A model generated the notes under the pieces. That model saw nothing but the letters and a program-made list of their open reading frames with translations. It was not told where the DNA came from and searched no databases. Below are positions 1 through 8,391 of a stretch of DNA of 64,000 nucleotides, one piece after another. The translations under genes were made by a program, and so were the position numbers. Positions within the stretch are counted from its first letter, which is position 1, and each line of letters starts with the position of its first letter. Origin of the DNA: DASXRA01 sp036506155 (lineage in GTDB: Bacteria; Actinomycetota; Actinomycetes; Mycobacteriales; Jatrophihabitantaceae); assembly GCA_036506155.1 (NCBI GenBank), contig DASXSF010000108.1, positions 124,001 to 188,000 on the forward strand, written 5' to 3'.

Positions 1-75
1 CTCTTCCCTCCGCGTCAGCGGAATGACTCCGCGCGCCGGGTTCGATCCGTCCGCGCAACAGGTGAAAGGGCGTTT

Positions 76-1395
76 GTGGGCGCACGCAGCACTACCTCAG
101 ATTCCGATACAGCACTCGCCAGCGAGCGGCCGCGCGCGGTCGCCGCAGCAACGGCCACCAAACGGGTTACCGCGCCGGTCGCGGCCAAGCCGGGGCGGAC
201 AAGTACCAAGCCCGGCAAGGCGTCCGCGAGGACCACCGCGAAGTCCGCGGCAAAGGCCACCAAGACCGTGGAGAAGGCACCACCCACAGAGGCGCCCGCG
301 GACGAGCCTGCGCCTGACGCGAGCGCTCTCGAGGCGGCCGCCGCGGTCGAGGAGCTGGAGCCGGAGGGGCCGATCGATCCGGCGGAGGTCGACGAGGAGT
401 CCGCCGAGTTCGCGTGGGACGACGAGGAGGAGTCCGAGGCGCTGCGCCAGGCGCGCAAGGACGCCGAGATGACGGCATCTGCGGACTCCGTACGCGCGTA
501 CCTGAAGCAGATCGGCAAAGTCGCCCTGCTCAACGCCGAGGAGGAGGTCGACCTCGCCAAGCGGATCGAGGCCGGCCTCTACGCCGCGGAGCGGCTGCGC
601 CAGGCCGAGGAGACAGCGGAGAAGCTCGTCACTCAGATGCGCCGCGATCTGCGCTGGATCGTCCGCGACGGCGAGCGGGCCAAGAACCACTTGCTCGAGG
701 CGAACCTGCGGCTGGTCGTGTCGCTGGCCAAGCGCTACACCGGCCGTGGCATGGCCTTCCTGGACCTCATCCAGGAGGGCAACCTGGGGCTCATCCGCGC
801 CGTCGAGAAGTTCGACTACACCAAGGGCTACAAGTTCTCGACCTACGCCACCTGGTGGATCCGGCAAGCGATCACCCGCGCCATGGCCGATCAGGCCCGC
901 ACCATCCGGATACCGGTGCACATGGTCGAGGTCATCAACAAGCTCGGTCGTATCCAGCGGGAGCTGCTGCAGGATCTGGGCCGCGAGCCCACGCCTGAAG
1001 AGCTCGCCAAGGAAATGGACATCACGCCGGACAAGGTGCTCGAGATCCAGCAGTACGCTCGCGAGCCGATCTCACTGGACCAGACGATTGGCGACGAAGG
1101 CGACAGCCAACTCGGCGACTTCATCGAGGACTCCGAGGCTGTCGTCGCGGTCGACGCGGTCTCCTTCACGCTGTTGCAAGATCAGTTGCAGTCGGTGCTG
1201 CAGACCTTGTCCGAACGGGAGGCCGGGGTCGTCAAGCTTCGCTTCGGGCTCACCGACGGCCAACCGCGCACCCTTGACGAGATCGGTCAGGTCTACGGCG
1301 TCACGCGTGAGCGAATCAGGCAGATCGAGTCGAAGACCATGTCCAAGCTGCGCCACCCGTCTCGGTCGCAGGTCTTGCGCGACTACCTCGACTGA
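76..1395 (+). CDS. sigA: Primary RNA polymerase sigma factor SigA/HrdB (RpoD)
   Basis: Housekeeping sigma-70 factor that directs core RNA polymerase to -10/-35 promoters. The 439-residue product has a disordered Ala/Lys/Pro/Glu-rich N-terminus (about 1-130), region 1.2 (ADSVRAYLKQIGKVALLNAEEE), region 2 (LRLVVSLAKRYTGRGMAFLDLIQEGNLGLIRAVEKFDYTKGYKFSTYATWWIRQAITRAMADQ in segments), region 3, and region 4.2 helix-turn-helix ending LRHPSRSQVLRDYLD. It is close to mycobacterial SigA across regions 1.2-4. GTG at 76 has a GAAAGGG-like ribosome site about 5 nt upstream, but the frame is open to base 1, so a longer N-terminus starting before the window is possible. The next gene follows after 15 nt. 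Confidence 0.97.
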   Translation: MGARSTTSDSDTALASERPRAVAAATATKRVTAPVAAKPGRTSTKPGKASARTTAKSAAKATKTVEKAPPTEAPADEPAPDASALEAAAAVEELEPEGPIDPAEVDEESAEFAWDDEEESEALRQARKDAEMTASADSVRAYLKQIGKVALLNAEEEVDLAKRIEAGLYAAERLRQAEETAEKLVTQMRRDLRWIVRDGERAKNHLLEANLRLVVSLAKRYTGRGMAFLDLIQEGNLGLIRAVEKFDYTKGYKFSTYATWWIRQAITRAMADQARTIRIPVHMVEVINKLGRIQRELLQDLGREPTPEELAKEMDITPDKVLEIQQYAREPISLDQTIGDEGDSQLGDFIEDSEAVVAVDAVSFTLLQDQLQSVLQTLSEREAGVVKLRFGLTDGQPRTLDEIGQVYGVTRERIRQIESKTMSKLRHPSRSQVLRDYLD

Positions 1396-1410
1396 CGCCG
1401 ACTTTCGGGC

Positions 1411-2679
1411 GTGACGCAAGGCCAGTCAGCGGCGCCTGCATTCGCCGCAGCGATCGGTGCGCTAGCCGGTGCCTCCCTTTCGGGTCATCGTGGCCGTCGC
1501 GCTGCCCTGTGCGGCGCGCTCGTCGGGGCGGCGGGGTTGGCGGCGTCCGAGGCGGTTGCCCGGGCGCGGCAGCGGCCTGGCGAGATTCCCGCGCTGTGGC
1601 AGCGCATTCTCATGAGCGGGGCTCTAGTCGCACCGTTGGGCTGGGCGGCCGGGCGGTCACGCCGCGCCGGGCCGGTGGCGGTCGGCGCGGCGACCGGCGG
1701 GCTCGCCGGACTGCTCGGGATCCGGCCACAGAAGGTGCTGTTCGGGCCGCTGTTCGGCGCGGCAATCGGCTCCGGGTTCGCCGCACGCGGACGGCCGGCG
1801 CCGGGGCCGATCGTCGCGAGCACGACCATGGTGGCCTACCGCGTCGCGTCATCGCTCGTGTTCCGAGACGCGCAGGTGACCCTGCTCGCCGAACGGGTCG
1901 CTGCCGAAGAGCTGCCGTTCGTCGTCCCCCGGGAAGCTCGCTCCCGCTATGTCGGCACCGGATACGTCCACGACCTGGCCCTGACGGTCGGCGGCACGTA
2001 CCTGGCCGACGCGCCCGACGTCGGCATCATCGGGTCGCTGTCCGAGCTGGCCGGCCCCGAGTTCGACCCGGCGACCGTCGACCCGCTGGTGCGCGAGTTC
2101 TACGAGCACACCACTCGGTTCCGGCTCGACATCGTGCCCGAGTGGCGGCTGTGGGTGCGGCCGGGCTATCTGCTATACCGCAGCCTTGTCGCGCGGCCGC
2201 TGGGCCAGGCCAACGTGCCGATGAACCAGCGCGAAACCGAGCGCGGCGTACGCAGCCGCATCGACACGATCAGGCTGCCGGGCGACGACGTGATCAGCGT
2301 GCGCGGCTGGATCCGCTCCTACGCTGACACCGACGAGCCGATCTACGTCGGCATCTACACGACCTACCGGCACGACGGCCGCGGGTATGTCAGCGTCGGA
2401 TTTCCCGTCCCGCACGGCAGCTTCACCGCGACATTGGCGCCCTGCGCTCGCGAGGGCGGCGGGCTTGTGCTCACCAGCCGCAGCCAACTCGACCATCCGG
2501 GCCACTACCTGACCTACGTCGACCCCGCCACCCGCGAGCTCACCGCCCTCGCGGTGCACGGTTTCGCCGAGCAGCTCGACGTCTACGCCGAGGACGGCCA
2601 GCTGCGCGCCGAGCATGCCTTCTCGATCTTCGGCCTACCTTTTCTGGTCCTGCACTACCGCATGTACCGCAAGCCCTGA
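1411..2679 (+). CDS. Conserved membrane protein of unknown function
   Basis: A 422-residue protein. Residues 1-145 are Ala/Gly-rich with several weakly hydrophobic stretches that look like membrane segments or a glycine-zipper-like region. The remaining two thirds is soluble-looking with a conserved feel (PEWRLWVRPGYLLYRSLVARP; VPMNQRETERGVRSRID; HYLTYVDP; FLVLHYRMYRKP). I do not recognise a catalytic motif. GTG start 15 nt after the sigA stop suggests readthrough from sigA. Function unknown; coding assignment is firm because length, codon bias and lack of a competing frame agree. Confidence 0.8.
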   Translation: MTQGQSAAPAFAAAIGALAGASLSGHRGRRAALCGALVGAAGLAASEAVARARQRPGEIPALWQRILMSGALVAPLGWAAGRSRRAGPVAVGAATGGLAGLLGIRPQKVLFGPLFGAAIGSGFAARGRPAPGPIVASTTMVAYRVASSLVFRDAQVTLLAERVAAEELPFVVPREARSRYVGTGYVHDLALTVGGTYLADAPDVGIIGSLSELAGPEFDPATVDPLVREFYEHTTRFRLDIVPEWRLWVRPGYLLYRSLVARPLGQANVPMNQRETERGVRSRIDTIRLPGDDVISVRGWIRSYADTDEPIYVGIYTTYRHDGRGYVSVGFPVPHGSFTATLAPCAREGGGLVLTSRSQLDHPGHYLTYVDPATRELTALAVHGFAEQLDVYAEDGQLRAEHAFSIFGLPFLVLHYRMYRKP

Positions 2680-2772
2680 CGTCAGCCTTCCGACGGGTGT
2701 GGCCTGCATCCCGCTGCGAATTCGTATCGGATCGACGCCCACACCGGTCGCCAGAGCACCTAGCCTGGAGGC

Positions 2773-2901
2773 ATGGGAAACATCGGCAAGGAACGTCGCC
2801 GTATCGAGGTGCTGCCACTGCCCGAGCCGCAGGAGCGCCCAGAGCCCCAGCCGCCGGCCCGGCCGGCTGAGCCGGCCAGGGAACCCGCACCGACGAAGTA
2901 G
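2773..2901 (+). CDS. Small proline-rich protein (42 aa)
   Basis: ATG at 2773 follows a clear ribosome site (CTGGAG, about 2 nt before the start) and encodes a 42-residue peptide beginning MGNIGKERRRIEVLPLPEP and ending in a Pro/Glu/Ala-rich tail to TAG at 2899-2901. It sits 3 nt before the GTG of the next gene, so the two are probably co-translated. Peptides starting with this KERR-IEVLPLP pattern recur in actinobacteria from memory, but I know no assigned function. It is easily missed by length cut-offs. Confidence 0.7.
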   Translation: MGNIGKERRRIEVLPLPEPQERPEPQPPARPAEPAREPAPTK

Positions 2902-2904
2902 CCG

Positions 2905-3747
2905 GTGGACGCCTACGCCGGCTTCGAGCCGCAGGTCGGCGAGATCCGGGCCGTGCGCACATTTCGCGTCGGCCCGGGCGGCGCCCTGTACCCGCTGTTC
3001 AGCAACACCCCATGGGGAGACGGCGCGAATACGGCGCGTTGCCGCGCGGTGCGCCTCGCCGCGGTGAGTGGGCCGTCCCACCCGGCGCCGGACCCGGACT
3101 GCACCTGCGGCTTCTACGCGTATGCCTCCGACACGGCCGCCGGCGAGTACCCGAACGCTCGGCACGTCCTCGCCGTGGTGGCCTGCTGGGGACGCGTGAT
3201 CGCGGGTACCCGAGGCCTGCGCGCCGAACACGCGCGCGTCGAGGCGATCTGGATGTCGGCGACCGTCCCCGCGGAGCTCGCAGCCATGGTGCGCGAACGC
3301 TACCGGTCGGTCTCGGTGTACACGGACAAGGCAACAATGCTGGCCGAGCACTCGCCGACCGAGCTGGACTGCTATGAGGAGCCGGCACGAGCCGAAGCGG
3401 GATGGCGCCGGTTCGGGCGGTGGCTGGCGATCGCCGGCGCGATCGTCCTGGGAACGCTGCCGGCTCACTGGCTGGGGAGCAACCGGGACGCGCGCATCGT
3501 CTGGGGGGTGGTGCTGGCGTTCTTCGTGGTCGCCGCCGTGTTGTCCCGCCGCAGACAGGCTGACCTCGCCGCCCGGCGTCGCGGGCTGGTGGCGTTCGCC
3601 GTCGCCTTGTGGTTGCTGGCCCCGTTCGCGGGTCCCGTCGGGGTGCTGCTGCTGCGCTTGCCGCTCATCCAGATCGCGGCGCTGCTGTTCGTACAGCGGG
3701 TGCTCCTAGCCAGGGCGGCGAGCACCTTCCCGGCTGAAGTGGGCTGA
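2905..3747 (+). CDS. Conserved protein with Cys-containing N-domain and C-terminal membrane segments
   Basis: A 280-residue product. Residues 1-150 form a soluble domain with clustered cysteines (NTARCRAV; DCTCGFYAYAS) and a conserved tail (RVIAGTRGLRAEHARVEAIW). Residues about 175-270 hold three or four hydrophobic helices (LAIAGAIVLGTLPAHWLG; IVWGVVLAFFVVAAVL; VAFAVALWLLAPFAGPVGVLLL; IQIAALLFVQRVLLA). The N-domain resembles a family seen in actinobacterial hypothetical proteins. GTG start is 3 nt after the small upstream ORF, indicating translational coupling. No function is assigned. Confidence 0.75.
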   Translation: MDAYAGFEPQVGEIRAVRTFRVGPGGALYPLFSNTPWGDGANTARCRAVRLAAVSGPSHPAPDPDCTCGFYAYASDTAAGEYPNARHVLAVVACWGRVIAGTRGLRAEHARVEAIWMSATVPAELAAMVRERYRSVSVYTDKATMLAEHSPTELDCYEEPARAEAGWRRFGRWLAIAGAIVLGTLPAHWLGSNRDARIVWGVVLAFFVVAAVLSRRRQADLAARRRGLVAFAVALWLLAPFAGPVGVLLLRLPLIQIAALLFVQRVLLARAASTFPAEVG

Positions 3748-3765
3748 GGTACGCGTGTCTCCGGA

Positions 3766-3990
3766 TCAGCGCTCGTCGAACGCAGCGGTCGCTGGAGTGT
3801 CGCCGAGTCGACGGCTCTCGTCGTAGATCGTGAGCGCCACCTCGCGCAGTCTCGTCTCGTGCTCGCGCGCGTGGTGGGCGCAGAACATCAGCTCCGACCC
3901 GGACAGCAGCGTGACGCGTACGTAAGCCTGGGCGCCGCAGCGGTCGCACCGATCGCTGGCAGTCAGGGAACTCACGGTCGGAGTGGTCAT
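3766..3990 (-). CDS. DUF7455-type small zinc-ribbon-like protein
   Basis: A 74-residue protein with two Cys pairs/His (RCDRCGAQAYVRV and FCAHHAREHE), the pattern of the small actinobacterial DUF7455 family, which is typically encoded near sigA/sigB (compare Rv2708c). ATG at 3990 is preferred over the GTG at 3999 because an AGAAGG ribosome site lies 8 nt upstream of the ATG and would overlap the GTG. The metal-binding role is inferred from the CxxC and CxxH spacing. Its position between sigA and sigB matches the conserved neighbourhood. Confidence 0.85.
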   Translation of the reverse strand: MTTPTVSSLTASDRCDRCGAQAYVRVTLLSGSELMFCAHHAREHETRLREVALTIYDESRRLGDTPATAAFDER

Positions 3991-4079
3991 GTACGGCACC
4001 TTCTCTCAGATATCGACATACCCGCGCGGGGTTGGTTTACGCAGCTACTACAGCTAACCAGCTAGGGCCGGCGTGCATG

Positions 4080-4098
4080 CCCGGATTTCGCATCCGGG
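4080..4098. other. Short hairpin in DUF7455/kdpD intergenic region
   Basis: A 7-bp perfect stem (CCCGGAT / ATCCGGG) around a TTCGC loop. It lies inside the 292-nt gap 3991-4282 between divergent genes, which is otherwise without a recognisable gene. No T-run follows it, so it is more likely an incidental or regulatory structure than a terminator. Confidence 0.3.
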
Positions 4099-4282
4099 TC
4101 CGGGGGGTTTCGCGGTCGGCGAACGAAGGTGCGCCGGGTCGTCCCCGAAACAGTGGGCGCTGCGACCTGGGTGCGCGTCCCTGCCGCCGCAGTGACATGG
4201 CCCACGTGCGGCCGCGCAGGGCAGCCGCCGCCGAACCGCTCGGCGGGGCACAATGCCCCGTGAACGGAGGTGTCCACACGCG

Positions 4283-6802
4283 ATGACACGCGGCATGCTG
4301 CGGGTGTACCTGGGCGCCGCGCCGGGGGTCGGCAAGACGTTCGCGATGCTCGACGAGGCGAATCGGCGTTTGGGCCGGGGCACCGACGTGGTCATCGGCT
4401 TCGTCGAGACGCACGGCCGGCAGAGGACCGCCGAGCGCGTCGGCGGATTGCCGACCGTCCCGCGCAAGAAGGTCACCTACCGGGGCGCGGTCTTCGAGGA
4501 GATGGATCTCGACGCGCTGCTGGCCCGCCACCCCCAGGTGGCGGTGGTCGACGAGCTCGCGCACACCAACATTCCCGGTTCGGGACCGCACGAGAAGCGC
4601 TGGCAGGACGTCGAGACCCTGCTCGAGGCTGGCATCACGGTGCTGAGCACGGTGAACATCCAGCACCTCGAATCGCTTAACGACGTCGTCGAGCAGATCA
4701 CCGGCGTGCCCCAGCGGGAGACCGTGCCCGACTCGGTGGTCCGTGCCGCGGAGCAGATCCAGCTTGTCGACAGCACGCCGGAGGAGCTGCGCCGGCGGAT
4801 GGCGCACGGCAACATCTACCCGCCGGAGAAGGTCGATGCCGCGCTCGGCAACTACTTCCGTCCGGGCAATCTCACCGCGCTACGCGAGCTCGCCCTGCTC
4901 TGGCTGGCCGACCGGGTCGAGGAGGGCTTGCAGCGTTACCGCGAACAGCACGGCATCACGGGCACCTGGGAGACCCGCGAGCGGGTCGTCGTCGCACTGA
5001 CCGGCGGGCCCGAGGGTGAGACGCTGATCCGGCGGGCGTCGCGCATCGCGGCCCGGGCAGTCGGCGGCGAGCTGCTCGCAGTCCACGTCAGCCGAAGCGA
5101 CGGGCTCGCCGAGCCTGGGGTGGCCGCGCTCGGAGCCCAGCGGCTGCTCGTCGAGTCCCTCGGCGGCAGCTACCACTCCGTGGTCGGCGACGACGTCGCC
5201 AGGGCGGTCCTGGACTTCGCGCGCAGTGTCGACGCCACCCAGATCGTGCTCGGCGCCTCGCGCCGACCGCCGTGGGTCGTAGCGCTGACGGGTCCCGGAA
5301 CGGGCGCGACGGTCACCCGGATGTCGGGTTCGATCGACGTGCACCTGGTCACGCACGAGTACGCGGGGCGAGGCCGCCGGCTGCCCTCGCTGGCGGGTGG
5401 TCTCACCGCACGGCGCCGGATCGCAGGGCTGGTAACCGCGGCGATCACGCTCGCGGTGCTCACCGTGGTCTGCGTGGCGCTACGCAGCCACCTGTCGCTG
5501 GCGACGGAAGGCTCGTTGTTCCTGCTCGCGGTGATCGTCACGAGCCTGGTCGGCGGCTTTTACCCCGCCCTGGCGGCCGCAGTGGTCGGCAGCCTGCTCC
5601 TCAACTACTACTTCGTGCCGCCGCTGCATACGTTCACCATCGCCCAGCCGGCAAATGTCGTGGCCGTCGCGACCTTCCTGCTCACAGCCGTGCTCGTGTC
5701 GCAGGTCGTCGACGTCGCCGCGAAGCGCTCCGTGCAGGCCGCACGCGCTACCGCCGAAGCCGAGACGCTCTCCACGTTCGCGGGCAGCCTGCTCCGGGGG
5801 GAGCAGAGCCTGCCCGCCCTGCTCGAACGGGTACGCGAGACGTTCGCGATGCGAAGCGTGAGCCTCGTCCAGCGCCGCACGGACGCGCCGGCGAGCAGCG
5901 GACCGGCCGGGCAGTGGGAGATCGTGGCCACTGTCGGAGCCGATCCGCCTCGCTGCCCGCCCGACGGCGACGCCTCGGCTCCGATCGACGACGAGCACAC
6001 CCTGGTGCTGTGTGGGCGCACCCTGCCGGCTGAGGACCAGCGCGTGCTGACCGCCTTCGCAGCCCAGGTCGGCGTCGCCTACCGGCAGGGGCAGCTTGTG
6101 CAGGCCGCCGCGGCGATCGAGCCGCTCGCTGAGTCCGAGCGGCAGCGCACCGCCCTGCTCAACGCCGTCAGCCACGACCTGCGCTCGCCGATCGCCGCGG
6201 CCAAGGCGGCCGTCACGAGCCTGCATGCCCCGGACGTCGACTGGGACCCGGAAGCGCGGCATGAGCTGCTGGACACCGCCGACGCCGCGCTGGATCGGCT
6301 GACCGAACTGGTTACGAACTTGCTGGACCTGTCCCGGCTGGAGGCCGGTGCGCTGCCCGTCCTCAGTGAACCGGTAGGCCTCGACGACGTCGTGGCGCAT
6401 GCCGTCCGCCACACCGACGGCAAGGTCGACGTCGACGTCCCGGCCGACCTGCCCGAGGTGCTCGCGGACGCCGGGCTGCTCGAACGCGTCGTCGCGAACC
6501 TGCTGCAGAATGCGCTGCGCTACTCCCCCGACGGTCAGCCCGTGCGTATCGCCGGCAGCGCGCACGGTGATCAGGTCGAATTGCGCGTCATCGACCGGGG
6601 GCCGGGCATCCCGCCGGACGCCGTGCCCGGGATCTTCGAGGCGTTCCAGCGCTCCGGCGACTCGTCCGCGGACGGGGCGGGCGTCGGGCTGGGACTAGCG
6701 ATCGCCCGCGGGTTCACCAACGCCATGGGCGGCACCATCGCCGCCGAGGAGACGCCCGGCGGCGGCGCGACGCTGGTCGTCACCCTGCAGGCAGCGCGGT
6801 GA
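4283..6802 (+). CDS. kdpD: KdpD-type osmosensitive K+ sensor histidine kinase
   Basis: A 839-residue membrane sensor kinase that normally controls the Kdp high-affinity K+ ATPase through KdpE. Order: N-terminal KdpD domain with Walker A GAAPGVGKT (residues 11-19) and the VVDELAHTNIPGS Walker B-like segment; a universal-stress-like domain (about 235-360); four hydrophobic segments (about 385-480); GAF-like linker; HisKA with NAVSHDLRSPIA (His about 631); HATPase with NLLQNALRYSPDG, DRGPGIP and GVGLGLAIARGF. The ATG at 4283 is chosen because GGAGGTG lies upstream; an in-frame ATG at 4253 precedes that site. kdpE follows after 13 nt. Confidence 0.95.
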   Translation: MTRGMLRVYLGAAPGVGKTFAMLDEANRRLGRGTDVVIGFVETHGRQRTAERVGGLPTVPRKKVTYRGAVFEEMDLDALLARHPQVAVVDELAHTNIPGSGPHEKRWQDVETLLEAGITVLSTVNIQHLESLNDVVEQITGVPQRETVPDSVVRAAEQIQLVDSTPEELRRRMAHGNIYPPEKVDAALGNYFRPGNLTALRELALLWLADRVEEGLQRYREQHGITGTWETRERVVVALTGGPEGETLIRRASRIAARAVGGELLAVHVSRSDGLAEPGVAALGAQRLLVESLGGSYHSVVGDDVARAVLDFARSVDATQIVLGASRRPPWVVALTGPGTGATVTRMSGSIDVHLVTHEYAGRGRRLPSLAGGLTARRRIAGLVTAAITLAVLTVVCVALRSHLSLATEGSLFLLAVIVTSLVGGFYPALAAAVVGSLLLNYYFVPPLHTFTIAQPANVVAVATFLLTAVLVSQVVDVAAKRSVQAARATAEAETLSTFAGSLLRGEQSLPALLERVRETFAMRSVSLVQRRTDAPASSGPAGQWEIVATVGADPPRCPPDGDASAPIDDEHTLVLCGRTLPAEDQRVLTAFAAQVGVAYRQGQLVQAAAAIEPLAESERQRTALLNAVSHDLRSPIAAAKAAVTSLHAPDVDWDPEARHELLDTADAALDRLTELVTNLLDLSRLEAGALPVLSEPVGLDDVVAHAVRHTDGKVDVDVPADLPEVLADAGLLERVVANLLQNALRYSPDGQPVRIAGSAHGDQVELRVIDRGPGIPPDAVPGIFEAFQRSGDSSADGAGVGLGLAIARGFTNAMGGTIAAEETPGGGATLVVTLQAAR

Positions 6803-6815
6803 GCGAGCCGGCGCC

Positions 6816-7493
6816 GTGACGCACGTTCTCGTCGTCGACGACGAGCGCGCGCTGCTGCGTGCGCTCGCCATGAATCTCGTCGCCCGCGGCTACACGGTTA
6901 CCGAGGCGGACAGCGGCACCAAGGCGCTCACCGCCGCGGCGACCGGAGACGCGGACGTCGTCGTGCTCGACTTGGGCCTGCCCGACATCAGCGGGCTGGA
7001 CGTGATCCGCGCCATCCGGGGATACGCCCCCACACCGATCATCGTCCTGTCGGCGCGCACCGGCAGCGGCGACAAGGTGCAGGCCCTCGACCTCGGCGCC
7101 GACGACTACGTCACAAAACCGTTCAGCATGGAGGAGCTGCTCGCCCGGATTCGGGCCGCCACCCGCCGGGCATCCGGCACCGACGCCGCCACGACCGTCA
7201 CCGTCGGCGACGTGACAATCGACCTCGCCGCGAAGACGGCAACCGGATCGGACGGCCAGCGGGTGCACCTGACCCCGACAGAGTGGCAGCTGCTCGAACA
7301 GCTGCTGCGCCGGCCGGGCAAGCTGGTGACGCGCCGGGCGCTGCTCACCGAACTGCGCGGCGCCCCCGAGCACACCGATCCGAGCTACCTCCGCATCTAC
7401 ATGGCCCAGCTGCGGCGCAAGCTCGAACCGGAGCCTGACCGGCCGCGCTACCTGATCACCGAGCCCGGCATGGGGTACCGCTTCCAGCCCTAA
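6816..7493 (+). CDS. kdpE: KdpE-type OmpR-family response regulator
   Basis: A 225-residue two-domain regulator. Receiver domain residues 1-120 with acidic pair VDDE, phospho-acceptor Asp52 (VVVLDLGLPD) and Lys in DYVTKPFSMEELLARI; C-terminal winged helix with LTPTEWQLLEQLLRRPGKLVTRR and the terminal GMGYRF motif. GTG start lies 13 nt after kdpD. Its stop codon overlaps the stop of the convergent transporter gene (TAA on this strand at 7491-7493, TAG on the other at 7490-7492). No kdpFABC lies in the window, so the target must be distal or different. Confidence 0.94.
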   Translation: MTHVLVVDDERALLRALAMNLVARGYTVTEADSGTKALTAAATGDADVVVLDLGLPDISGLDVIRAIRGYAPTPIIVLSARTGSGDKVQALDLGADDYVTKPFSMEELLARIRAATRRASGTDAATTVTVGDVTIDLAAKTATGSDGQRVHLTPTEWQLLEQLLRRPGKLVTRRALLTELRGAPEHTDPSYLRIYMAQLRRKLEPEPDRPRYLITEPGMGYRFQP

Positions 7494-8383
7494 GGGCCGC
7501 CTGGCGCGGCGTCCGGGCGTGGCCGGCGCCCCCGGTGCGGGCGGTTCAGCGTCCGCGATGTGCCGATGAGGTACACGCCGAGGATCACCCCGGCACCGCA
7601 GGCGGCCTCGACGGCGAGGCGGCCCGGCGTGACATCGACCTTGTCGGCGAGCAGCCCTACGCCCAGGGCGATGCCCACCAGCGGCTCCGCGGCGGTGAGC
7701 GGCGGCAACGAATGTGCCAGCGAACCGAGCTTGAAGGCGCTTTGCGCCAGCAGGAGTCCGGTGACCGCCGCGGCGACGACGAGGTACGCCCACGGACTAG
7801 TGACGACCCGGGCGATGCCGTTGTGGTCGATGCGCAGCAGCGACTGCCGCGTGGCCGCATCCTGCAGGCCGTACAGCAGCCCTGCCCCGGTCGAGAGCAG
7901 CACCGCCTTGGCGATGAACTGCTGCTTCTTCGCGACGACCACGAGGATTACGACGGCCGCCGCCACGAGCGCCAGCGCGACGATTGACCAGCCTCGACTC
8001 GGCTCCGGGTCGTCCGAGCTGCGCGGGTCGCCTACGACCAGGAAGGCCGCGAGCGCCATGCTGAGCAGCACGGCGCCGCCGACCTCGTGCCAGCGCACCC
8101 GGCGGTCGGACAGCACCGCGGCGATCACGAACGCGAACAGCAGGTTGGCCGAGAGCAGCGGCTCGACCAAGGCCACCGACGCGAGTTGCAGAGCCAGCCC
8201 GCCGAGCAGCTGGCCCACCACCATGGCGCCCACTCCCCACAGCCACATCGGCTTGTGCAGCAGGTCGAGCAGGAGGCGCCAGTGCAGCACTTCCTCGAGT
8301 GGCGTCAGCGCCGCGGCGCGCTGCTGCAGCACGTAGCCGACGCCGAGGCAGAGGGCTGCCGCGAGCCCGACCAGGTAGACCAC
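7490..8383 (-). CDS. DMT-superfamily transporter (tandem copy 2)
   Basis: About 297 residues with nine to ten hydrophobic helices, starting VVYLVGLAAALCLGVGYVLQQRAAALTP. The pattern of two EamA-like halves, LEPLLSANLLFAFVIAAVLSDRR and TAAEPLVGIALGVGLLADK, marks a drug/metabolite-transporter-type permease. A much longer open frame (to 9163) exists, but it only shadows the upstream gene; GTG at 8383, 8 nt after the upstream stop, is the sensible start. The gene is co-directional with and paralogous to 8392-9306. Substrate unknown. Confidence 0.85.
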   Translation of the reverse strand: MVYLVGLAAALCLGVGYVLQQRAAALTPLEEVLHWRLLLDLLHKPMWLWGVGAMVVGQLLGGLALQLASVALVEPLLSANLLFAFVIAAVLSDRRVRWHEVGGAVLLSMALAAFLVVGDPRSSDDPEPSRGWSIVALALVAAAVVILVVVAKKQQFIAKAVLLSTGAGLLYGLQDAATRQSLLRIDHNGIARVVTSPWAYLVVAAAVTGLLLAQSAFKLGSLAHSLPPLTAAEPLVGIALGVGLLADKVDVTPGRLAVEAACGAGVILGVYLIGTSRTLNRPHRGRRPRPDAAPGGP

Positions 8384-8391
8384 GCCGCACC

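Noticed and set aside
3991..4282. IdeR/iron box or additional gene before kdpD
   Set aside because: Short CAGCTA-type repeats and a GC hairpin are present, but no match to an iron box and no ORF with ribosome site.
4037..4807. 256-residue minus-strand ORF opposite the kdpD start
   Set aside because: Antisense shadow of the KdpD coding region with no motif or ribosome site.
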